This document shows positions 1-5,226 of a stretch of 5,226 nucleotides of DNA, piece after piece (within the stretch, counting starts at the first letter, position 1; each line of letters starts with the position of its first letter). Source of the stretch: Candidatus Methanoplasma sp. (GTDB lineage: Archaea > Thermoplasmatota > Thermoplasmata > Methanomassiliicoccales > Methanomethylophilaceae). A program made the translations under genes and the position numbers. Where the stretch lies: the NCBI GenBank assembly GCA_031274665.1, contig JAISPV010000062.1, forward strand, positions 1-5,226. Direction: 5' to 3'. The notes under the pieces were generated by a model that saw only the letters and a list, made by a program, of their open reading frames with translations, was not told the DNA's origin and ran no database searches.

Positions 1-15
1 TCTTTTCCCCTAATG

Positions 16-28
16 AAAAACTAAATAA
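16..28 (+). promoter_or_regulatory. Putative BRE/TATA promoter of the top6BA operon
   Basis: An A-rich run (16-20) is followed by the TATA-like octamer CTAAATAA at 21-28. Its centre lies about 29 bp upstream of the ATG at 54. Archaeal transcription usually starts roughly 25-27 bp downstream of the TATA centre, which here would be about position 50-52. That leaves a leader of only a few bases, and no Shine-Dalgarno sequence precedes the ATG. This supports a leaderless or nearly leaderless mRNA and favours the start at 54. The assignment rests on position and composition only. Confidence 0.5.
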
Positions 29-53
29 CCTTTTCTGAGAATACTCTTACCGG

Positions 54-2069
54 ATGCGCTCAGATAATATTGAAGATAAGTCCGAAGGGAATACAAACGC
101 TCACAAGATGGCAGCGAAACAGCAGGAGATCTCTGTCACGGAGTTCTTTGAAAAGAACAAACATATCCTCGGATTCGACTCGAGATCCAAATCCCTCCTG
201 ATGGGGATCAAGGAAGCTGTGGATAATGCTCTGGATGCCTGCGAAGAAGCAGGGTTCCTGCCGGACATATTCGTACGTGTGGAACGTCTTAAGGACGAGG
301 AAGAATACAAGATAACTGTCGAGGACAACGGCCCCGGCATCATCCATAAGATGATGCCGAATGTTTTCGGACGCCTTCTCTACGGTTCAAGGTTCCACGC
401 CCTCAGACAGTCGAGGGGACAGCAGGGTATCGGTATCTCAGCGACTGTCATGTACGGGAACATTTCGACCGGCAAGCCCGCACACATCGAATCCAAGATA
501 GAAGGTGCGGATGAGGTCGCCTGGAAAATGGACATTACCATTGACACGAAGACCAACCGCCCCATAGTGACCAACGACCTCGCATTCGCATGGGAAGGAA
601 AAGAACACGGCACCAAGGTCGAATACGCCACAAAGGGAAGATACATCACCGGCAGGCAGTCGATATTCGAGTACCTCAGGAACACCGCTATCGTTAACCC
701 GCATGCGAAAGTTGAATTCCATGACCCGGAGGGAAAGAGGTACATCTTCGAGCGGGCTACCGAACAGATGCCTCCAAGGTCAAAGGAGATCAAACCCCAC
801 CCCGAAGGGATGGAGATAGGCGACCTGATGAAATACGCTCAGAACACTCAGCAGAAGACGGTCAGTACATTCCTGAAGAATGATTTTTCCAGGATAACCG
901 ACCGCATAGCGGAGGAGATCCTCGCTAAGGCGGTGGTCGATCCCGCGGCAAAGCCGTCATCCCTCACGAGGGACGACTGCAAAGCCGTCATCGGCGCCAT
1001 CGCCCAAGTAAAGATCATGTCCCCGCCCACCGACTGTCGTTCCCCCATCGGGGACACCCTGATAAAGAAAGGCCTGATGCACATCTTGGACGGGATGAGG
1101 CCGGATTATTACGCCACTCCCGTGACCCGCCCGCCCAAGGCGGTCAACGGGAACCCCTTCATTGTTGAAGCGGGGATAGTCTACGGCGGCGAGATACCGT
1201 CCGACGATCAGGTCACGATACTGAGATTCGCGAACCGGGTCCCGTTGCTGTACCAGCAGGGGGCCTGTGCGATAACGAAGGCGATATCCGAAGTGGATTG
1301 GAGAAGATACGGGCTTGAACAAAGGGGCGGAAAGGGGATCCCTTTCGGTCCGGCGATAATACTGGTACATGTCGCATCCACAAAGGTACCGTTCACGTCG
1401 GAGGGAAAAGAGGCGGTCGCATCCTTCGCCGAACTCCAAGGTGAGATAGAACAAGCGCTGAGACTTTGCGCCAGGAACCTGAAAAGCCATCTGAACAAGA
1501 TGGAAAGACGGTCAAAAACGAACGCGAAGTTCGAGATCGTTCAGGAACTGATCCCGGCAATGGCAAAGAAAGCATCATCGATGCTTGACAGGCCTGTTCC
1601 GGACCTGAGCAGGACGATCAGCAAGATAATGAATGTCGTATGGGTAGAGTCCGCGGCAAAGAAGGACAAGAAGAGCCTCACCGTAAACTACACTTTACAC
1701 AACTACACAATGCACGAACGCACTCTGGGACTTCACGCAAGGCTTCCCAAGGAATGCGTGAACCTGACCCTTTTCACCAATCCCTTCTTCACGGGAATGA
1801 ACGACGAAGGAAAGACAATGTGGGAGATCAGGGACCTTCGGCCCTCTTCGTCACTTACGATAACATTCGAACTTAAAGGGGAGATGGCAGACACTTTCGA
1901 TGCCGACGATGTGTATGTCTCCGGCATCAATCCGGTTCTGGTAATGGGCGCCGAGGCGCTTCCCGGAGATTGGGGGATAAAGGGGTTGGAGATAATCGAA
2001 ACTGACGAGAGCGTTCCCGCAGACGAAGACGAAAGCATAGAGGAGGTTGAGGATTTTGGCGACGAATGA
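54..2069 (+). CDS. top6B: DNA topoisomerase VI subunit B (ATPase subunit)
   Basis: This is the ATP-binding subunit of the type IIB topoisomerase (A2B2), which passes one DNA duplex through another to relax supercoils and decatenate chromosomes. The 671-residue length suits an archaeal Top6B. A GHKL ATPase fold is visible: N-box KEAVDNALDA at 53-62 (E54 the likely general base, N58 the Mg ligand), G1 box DNGPG at 91-95, G2 box RGQQGIG at 121-127, and GT at 186-187. The KGRY at 194-197 resembles the DNA-contacting KGRR loop of Top6B. By family comparison a helix-two-turn-helix domain follows (about 230-310), then a transducer domain. The transducer carries W416-R-R-Y419, like the family WKxY motif, and the candidate switch lysine K427 in GGKGIP. 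Residues about 530-648 would form the C-terminal Ig-like domain found in some archaeal Top6B proteins, followed by a very acidic tail (649-671). The start at 54 is chosen because of the promoter spacing. An in-frame ATG at 108 (MAAKQQEIS) would give a protein 18 residues shorter and begin nearer the conserved region. The gene is translationally coupled to top6A downstream. Confidence 0.97.
   Translation: MRSDNIEDKSEGNTNAHKMAAKQQEISVTEFFEKNKHILGFDSRSKSLLMGIKEAVDNALDACEEAGFLPDIFVRVERLKDEEEYKITVEDNGPGIIHKMMPNVFGRLLYGSRFHALRQSRGQQGIGISATVMYGNISTGKPAHIESKIEGADEVAWKMDITIDTKTNRPIVTNDLAFAWEGKEHGTKVEYATKGRYITGRQSIFEYLRNTAIVNPHAKVEFHDPEGKRYIFERATEQMPPRSKEIKPHPEGMEIGDLMKYAQNTQQKTVSTFLKNDFSRITDRIAEEILAKAVVDPAAKPSSLTRDDCKAVIGAIAQVKIMSPPTDCRSPIGDTLIKKGLMHILDGMRPDYYATPVTRPPKAVNGNPFIVEAGIVYGGEIPSDDQVTILRFANRVPLLYQQGACAITKAISEVDWRRYGLEQRGGKGIPFGPAIILVHVASTKVPFTSEGKEAVASFAELQGEIEQALRLCARNLKSHLNKMERRSKTNAKFEIVQELIPAMAKKASSMLDRPVPDLSRTISKIMNVVWVESAAKKDKKSLTVNYTLHNYTMHERTLGLHARLPKECVNLTLFTNPFFTGMNDEGKTMWEIRDLRPSSSLTITFELKGEMADTFDADDVYVSGINPVLVMGAEALPGDWGIKGLEIIETDESVPADEDESIEEVEDFGDE
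2041..2047 (+). promoter_or_regulatory. Strong Shine-Dalgarno site for top6A inside top6B
   Basis: AGGAGGT lies eight bases before the TTG at 2056 and is a near-perfect complement to the 16S rRNA 3' end. It lies inside the last codons of top6B, which read GAG GAG GTT (E663, E664, V665). It decides the top6A start: the alternative TTG at 2047 overlaps this site and so cannot use it. Confidence 0.85.
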
Positions 2070-3150
2070 GAGACAGAAAGCGGCTATGGAAAATCTCACA
2101 TCCATTGTCGGGAACATCTACGATCAGCTTGATGCCGGCAATGTTCCGGTGATGGAACTCCCCTTAAGATCGAAAAAGAATATCGAATTCAATGTTCAGC
2201 ACAACGTTTGGACCTACGGCGATCTTCGGACCATGAGGACGTCAAAAACGGTCCAGGGTGCGCAGATGATGCTGAGGACAGTGTACACGGCGGATTTCAT
2301 CAACGAGATGATACGCGATAACAAATCGTCCACCTTGAGGGAGATGTATTACATATCTGAAGGATGGGAGCGTGCGAAGTTCAACAGCCAGGACGAGAGC
2401 AATCTTCTCGCCGAGGACCTAGAGATCGTCTCAAAATGTATGAGAGAAGATTTCAAATTGAGGCCGGAAGAGAGCGGCGCCCACATCTACGGGAACCTTG
2501 ACATAAGCACCCAGACAAAAAAAGGGATGAAGAAGTTCAACTGCATGGACGATGTTGCGGAGACGGGGTTCGCCGTTCCTTACAATGTCGAGAAAGAGAA
2601 CTTCGAGATCGCAGACACCGATGCCAAGTTCGTCATGGCGATCGAGACCGGCGGTATGTTCGCGAGGCTTATCGAGAACGGATTCCCGGAGAAGTACGGT
2701 GCGATCCTCGTGCACCTGAGCGGACAGCCTGCCAGAAGCACCAGACGTTTCATCAAGAGATTGAATGAAGAGAAAAGACTCCCTGTGACGGTGTTCACCG
2801 ACGGAGACCCCTGGTCGTTCAGGATATTCGCGTCCGTGGCGTACGGCGCGATAAAGACCGCACACATATCCGAGTATCTTGCCACGCCTACGGCGCAATT
2901 CATAGGGATAACCGCATCGGACATCCTGAACTACGAACTGCCAACCGATAAGCTCTCTGACAAAGACCTCGGCGCCCTGAACGCCGAACTTACCGACCCC
3001 AGATTCAAAGACGGGTTCTGGGTCGGCGAGATACAGGCCATGCTTGAGATGAAGAAGAAATCCGAACAGCAGGCGCTGGCAAAGTATGGTCTCGATTTCG
3101 TCACCGATACGTATCTTCCGGAGAAGCTCGGCGATATGGGCGTCTTATGA
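2056..3150 (+). CDS. top6A: DNA topoisomerase VI subunit A (Spo11-like DNA cleavage subunit)
   Basis: This is the DNA-cleaving subunit of topoisomerase VI and the archaeal homologue of the meiotic protein Spo11. It makes a transient double-strand break with covalent 5'-phosphotyrosyl links. The chosen TTG start gives 364 residues beginning MATNERQ, a normal length for the family. The winged-helix (5Y-CAP) region contains LREMYY (94-99). By Spo11 alignment the second tyrosine, Y99, is catalytic. The Toprim domain shows the acidic Mg-binding residues E197 (in AIETGG) and D249 and D251 (in TDGDPWS). Later family blocks such as LSGQPAR and FWVGEIQAM are present, so the protein looks intact. The first 14 bases overlap the end of top6B, which suggests coupled translation and balanced A:B production. 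An ATG at 2086 is possible but has no good ribosome binding site and would remove ten residues. The 3' end overlaps convergent lysS by 6 bp. Confidence 0.96.
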   Translation: MATNERQKAAMENLTSIVGNIYDQLDAGNVPVMELPLRSKKNIEFNVQHNVWTYGDLRTMRTSKTVQGAQMMLRTVYTADFINEMIRDNKSSTLREMYYISEGWERAKFNSQDESNLLAEDLEIVSKCMREDFKLRPEESGAHIYGNLDISTQTKKGMKKFNCMDDVAETGFAVPYNVEKENFEIADTDAKFVMAIETGGMFARLIENGFPEKYGAILVHLSGQPARSTRRFIKRLNEEKRLPVTVFTDGDPWSFRIFASVAYGAIKTAHISEYLATPTAQFIGITASDILNYELPTDKLSDKDLGALNAELTDPRFKDGFWVGEIQAMLEMKKKSEQQALAKYGLDFVTDTYLPEKLGDMGVL

Positions 3151-4698
3151 GCCGTGTCTTGACGCTTGTACGAACCGGTTTATCACGAACTGCTTGTCCA
3201 TGCTGGCCAGGAAGGAACCGAGTCTCGGGCCGGCGGTCTTTCCGATGAGTACCTGATAGATCGCTTTGAATCCGTTCTTGAGCCCTATAGGAGAATCTTT
3301 CCCTGTATCGGCTATTATCTGGTTTATTGTCTCCGCATCCCAGTTGGCATCGTTCATCCTGTTCACCAGCTCCTGGAAGAATGCCTTGTCGCCCATCGTA
3401 AGTTCTGTTCCGGGCGGGATCGTCGGGTACACAGAGAACTTTACCTGGTCCGGTGCGAACCCATTGAGCCAGAACCTCACGCAGTCCACTCTTCTCTTGA
3501 GTCTTTTGATATCCTCGCCGCTCGCTTCCGTGAGGTCCGCGGTCCTGCCAAGTATCTCAAGGACTCCTTCGAATGTATCGGCCATCTGTGCGACGTTGAC
3601 AATATGCCTGAAGGGGATCTGTATCGGCAGCTCTTTGGGAACGCGGTTGTGCTGTGCGATCTCGTATGCCCGTATGGTATTCTCTTCGGCCTCTGTGTAT
3701 TCCCCGGCGAAGAACAGCCTTTCCATCCTGTCGTACTCGTCGGCCATGTCAAGAAGGCCCATTCCGGGATCGTAATCTATGGCCTTGCTTGGGTTGACCC
3801 TCAGGAACAGATAGTTGAGGACCTCCGGCGGCGTCATGTTGATGGCATCCAGCCCCGTGACCGAACTTCCCGTCGACTTGTGCATCTGGCCGACGCCTTT
3901 CAGCTGAACGAACTCGTATGGGATCGGATACGGCGCTTTGCAGCCGTATATCTCTTCGACGATCCTCTTGCCTGTGTCATACGAACCGCCTGCGGCCGCA
4001 TGGTCCTTCCCGAAGGGTTCGGCCGATGTTCCGAAGATCATCCACTTCGCCGGCCACTCCAGCCTCCATGTGAGCTTTCCGTCGCCCTTCGTGATGTCGG
4101 CCACGCCGTGGTGGCCGCATGTGCACCGGTATTCTACGGTCGGATAGGAATAGGACTCGAATATCGGGTTGACGAATCTTCCGCACCCTTTGCAAAGCGG
4201 ATTATACGGCGCATAGTCTTCTTTTGCCTCTTTCCCGGAGACCTCGTGCAGTATCCGGATGGTCTCTCCTCTCTTTTTGAAACAGAGGTCGATCGCTTTG
4301 GCGAACGCTCCTTTTCCGTACAGTTCATGGGTCCATATTATCTCGCACTTCACTTCCAATGACTCTACCGCATCCAAGAAAGGCTGCACGAAATGGTGAG
4401 CATAATTATTGTGTTTGCCGCAGGGACAGGGTATGTTCGATATGGGCATCCCGACATAGTTCTCGTATTCCTTGGGCAGGAAGTCATAGCGTTTTCTCAG
4501 GGGGTCGAACGAATCGATGAGGTAGATCATCCGTACCTCTTTGCCTATCCCCTCTACCGCGCTTCTTACCGATTCCCCGGTGATGGCTTCCCTCAGGCTC
4601 CCCACGTGGATTATGCCAGTGGGACTGATGCCGACGGCTATCAGCGGTTTCTCGCATGTATCGGCGACCTCTTTTGCGATTACATCTGCCCAATGCAT
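3145..4698 (-). CDS. lysS: Class I lysyl-tRNA synthetase
   Basis: This enzyme activates lysine with ATP and charges tRNA-Lys in the cytoplasm. It belongs to the class I (Rossmann-fold) LysRS family found mainly in archaea and a few bacteria, not the common class II type. The chosen ATG gives 517 residues starting MHWADVIAKE, the typical N-terminus and length. The HIGH-type signature is SPTGIIHVGS (25-34) with H31 and G33. Cysteines C91 and C93, and the ribbon-like set C169, C172, C192 and C194, look like metal ligands. RLEWPAKW (212-219) and GKDHAAAGGSYDTG (230-243) are active-site blocks. The KMSKS counterpart reads QMHKSTG (271-277), which departs from the consensus. The C-terminal part (about 310-517) is the mostly helical anticodon-binding region. 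The frame stays open another 112 codons upstream, but that stretch is antisense to secG and lacks family features. A TATA-like element about 30 bp before the ATG suggests a leaderless mRNA. The gene is divergent from secG. Confidence 0.96.
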   Translation of the reverse strand: MHWADVIAKEVADTCEKPLIAVGISPTGIIHVGSLREAITGESVRSAVEGIGKEVRMIYLIDSFDPLRKRYDFLPKEYENYVGMPISNIPCPCGKHNNYAHHFVQPFLDAVESLEVKCEIIWTHELYGKGAFAKAIDLCFKKRGETIRILHEVSGKEAKEDYAPYNPLCKGCGRFVNPIFESYSYPTVEYRCTCGHHGVADITKGDGKLTWRLEWPAKWMIFGTSAEPFGKDHAAAGGSYDTGKRIVEEIYGCKAPYPIPYEFVQLKGVGQMHKSTGSSVTGLDAINMTPPEVLNYLFLRVNPSKAIDYDPGMGLLDMADEYDRMERLFFAGEYTEAEENTIRAYEIAQHNRVPKELPIQIPFRHIVNVAQMADTFEGVLEILGRTADLTEASGEDIKRLKRRVDCVRFWLNGFAPDQVKFSVYPTIPPGTELTMGDKAFFQELVNRMNDANWDAETINQIIADTGKDSPIGLKNGFKAIYQVLIGKTAGPRLGSFLASMDKQFVINRFVQASRHGS

Positions 4699-4724
4699 TG
4701 TGAACACGCTTGTAACATACCTTC

Positions 4725-4741
4725 CATAAAAGAGACTTTCG
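4725..4741 (-). promoter_or_regulatory. Putative promoter of lysS
   Basis: Read on the minus strand, a purine-containing stretch (GAAAG) is followed by CTTTTATGG, a moderate TATA-like match centred about 30 bp upstream of the lysS ATG at 4698. Transcription would start within about five bases of the ATG. The nearby GGAAGG lies too far upstream (more than 20 bp) to act as a ribosome binding site for this ATG. The match is weaker than that of secG. Confidence 0.4.
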
Positions 4742-4788
4742 GTGAAATTGCCGAAGATCATGCTTTTGCGGCGTTGTTCCCTCGTTAG

Positions 4789-4799
4789 ATTTTTATATT
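4789..4799 (+). promoter_or_regulatory. TATA box of secG
   Basis: TTTTATATT at 4791-4799 is the best TATA box in the window. Its centre lies about 25 bp before the ATG at 4820, so the transcript should begin at or next to the start codon. The intervening bases (GAATCTGGGTTTCTTTAACA) contain no usable Shine-Dalgarno sequence at the right spacing, which supports a leaderless mRNA. Confidence 0.65.
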
Positions 4800-4819
4800 G
4801 AATCTGGGTTTCTTTAACA

Positions 4820-4984
4820 ATGGCAAAGAAAGAAGAGGGTGGTTTTGCATCGTCTGCGGGACTTATGAGGTACTTCGATATCGAAGACGACAGAGGGTTC
4901 AAGATCAATCCCCGGTTGGTCATCGGAGTCGCAATTGGTTTCACTGTGCTGATTCTTCTTTTGCCGGTATTCTTCCCGGTCTGA
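4820..4984 (+). CDS. secG: Preprotein translocase subunit Sec61-beta/SecG
   Basis: This 54-residue single-pass membrane protein is the small beta subunit of the archaeal SecYEG (Sec61 alpha-beta-gamma) channel, which moves proteins across or into the cytoplasmic membrane. It starts MAKKEEGG and has the family pattern: a short charged cytoplasmic N-terminus, the conserved block SSAGLMRYFD (11-20), a polar stretch ending FKINPR (27-32), and then one hydrophobic helix from about L33 to F52 rich in V, I and L. The length is right for the archaeal family. The start is supported by a strong TATA box about 25 bp upstream. It is an orphan single gene, divergent from lysS and convergent with the antiporter gene 36 bp downstream. 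It falls below common length cut-offs and the antisense strand is open, so it is easily overlooked. Confidence 0.93.
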   Translation: MAKKEEGGFASSAGLMRYFDIEDDRGFKINPRLVIGVAIGFTVLILLLPVFFPV

Positions 4985-5020
4985 GCATACACTCGGATCG
5001 CATGTTCATCTTTCGCAACC
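4985..5020. other. Short convergent intergenic spacer, no clear terminator
   Basis: These 36 bp separate the stop codons of secG (+) and the antiporter gene (-). I see no stable hairpin and only a short T-run (TTCATCTTT) on the plus strand, which might serve as a weak archaeal U-rich termination signal. The evidence is too thin to call a terminator. Confidence 0.4.
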
Positions 5021-5226
5021 TCATACCAGATCATCTTGGGTCAGCTTGTATTCCGGAGGATACTTCTTTCTGAACGCCCTTGCGAACAGCGGGGGCGCTA
5101 TTATGGTCGTGACGACGGCCATAAGCACCACGACGCCGTAGAGTTCCGACGACATCGCACCTGAAGCGAGGCCTATCGCGGCGACGATCAGACCGACTTC
5201 TCCCCGGGGCGCCATTCCTATCCCGA
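5021..5226 (-). CDS. Cation/proton antiporter of the CPA (Kef/NapA-like) family, C-terminal fragment
   Basis: Only the last 68 or so codons are in the window; the gene continues past the right edge. The visible part begins GIGMAPRGEVGLIV, and the APRGEVG motif is typical of the late membrane helices of CPA-type sodium (or potassium)/proton antiporters. Two hydrophobic segments follow, roughly GLIVAAIGLASGAM and YGVVVLMAVVTTIIAPPLFA. The protein then ends with a basic RAFRKK and a short hydrophilic tail (QDDLV at the C-terminus). No RCK/TrkA-N regulatory domain follows the membrane part, so this is not a full KefB/KefC-like architecture at its C-terminus. The ATG at 5215 is an internal methionine, not a start, because it lies within the conserved motif and the frame is open to the edge. 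Ion specificity cannot be judged from this fragment. Confidence 0.85.
   Translation of the reverse strand, partial: GIGMAPRGEVGLIVAAIGLASGAMSSELYGVVVLMAVVTTIIAPPLFARAFRKKYPPEYKLTQDDLV

Larger units (their letters stand above)
4699..4819. promoter_or_regulatory. Divergent intergenic region between lysS and secG
   Basis: This 121 bp spacer separates two genes transcribed away from each other. It contains one TATA-like element per strand (listed separately) with their centres about 65 bp apart. I see no clear inverted repeat that would mark an operator, no T-box or riboswitch-like structure, and no RNA gene. Confidence 0.6.

Noticed and set aside
108..110. Internal ATG as the top6B start
   Set aside because: It begins closer to the conserved EISVTEFFEKN region, but the only purine-rich stretch upstream is about 18 bases away and the promoter spacing fits ATG 54. 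It remains a possible alternative.
957..1490. 177-codon minus-strand frame within top6B
   Set aside because: It is antisense to a well-conserved gene, lacks known motifs and has no promoter or ribosome binding site that I can see.
2431..2898. 155-codon minus-strand frame within top6A
   Set aside because: It is antisense to the conserved Toprim-encoding region and resembles no known family.
3166..4362. 398-codon open frame on the plus strand
   Set aside because: It lies wholly antisense to lysS, has no recognisable domain, and its composition looks like a shadow of lysS codon structure.
4699..5034. N-terminal extension of lysS by 112 codons
   Set aside because: It is antisense to secG, shows no LysRS family features, and the typical class I LysRS N-terminus (MHWADVI) begins at 4698 with its own promoter.
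4798..5073. 91-codon plus-strand frame overlapping secG
   Set aside because: It starts at a TTG inside the secG TATA box, runs out of frame over secG and antisense to the antiporter, and shows no family resemblance.
5202..5209. Perfect palindrome CCCCGGGG
   Set aside because: It lies within conserved antiporter codons (Pro-Arg-Gly region) and is explained by coding content.
1..5226. tRNA/rRNA genes, CRISPR arrays, insertion sequences, long repeats or a novel multi-gene system
   Set aside because: Reading both strands showed none of these. The sequence is almost fully accounted for by known housekeeping genes and short promoters.

Overview
The window is a compact archaeal housekeeping segment with four complete protein genes and one partial one. 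From left to right they are top6B (+), top6A (+), a class I lysyl-tRNA synthetase gene (-), a 54-codon Sec61-beta/SecG gene (+), and the 3' end of a cation/proton antiporter gene (-, running off the right edge). A DNA topoisomerase VI pair, a class I LysRS, an archaeal-type Sec61-beta and TATA-type promoters about 25-30 bp before the start codons all point to Archaea, probably Euryarchaeota. GC content looks moderate and nothing suggests a hyperthermophile. My best guess is a Thermoplasmata-related methanogen of the Methanomassiliicoccales type, but this is an inference from overall gene content and not a demonstrated assignment.

Positions 1-53 hold a short AT-rich promoter for the top6BA operon. 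top6B (54-2069) and top6A overlap by 14 bp. top6A most likely starts at a TTG at 2056, eight bases after a strong AGGAGGT ribosome binding site that lies inside the end of top6B. Together they encode the type IIB topoisomerase A2B2 heterotetramer: B supplies the ATP-driven GHKL clamp and A supplies the catalytic tyrosine and Toprim metal site. top6A ends tail to tail with lysS, with a 6 bp overlap in which each stop codon lies opposite the other gene's last sense codon.

lysS (3145-4698, minus) and secG (4820-4984, plus) are divergent. They share a 121 bp intergenic region containing a TATA-like element for each gene. secG then converges on the antiporter gene (3' end at 5021) across 36 bp with no evident terminator hairpin. 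All three visible promoters place the predicted transcription start within a few bases of the start codon, so the first genes are probably translated from leaderless mRNAs, while the internal operon gene top6A uses a Shine-Dalgarno site.

The genes serve separate core processes: DNA topology, tRNA charging, protein export and ion homeostasis. I see no mobile element, CRISPR array, RNA gene, defence locus or new multi-gene system. The observations worth following up concern start sites, gene overlaps, the easily missed secG, and a variant second signature motif in LysRS.
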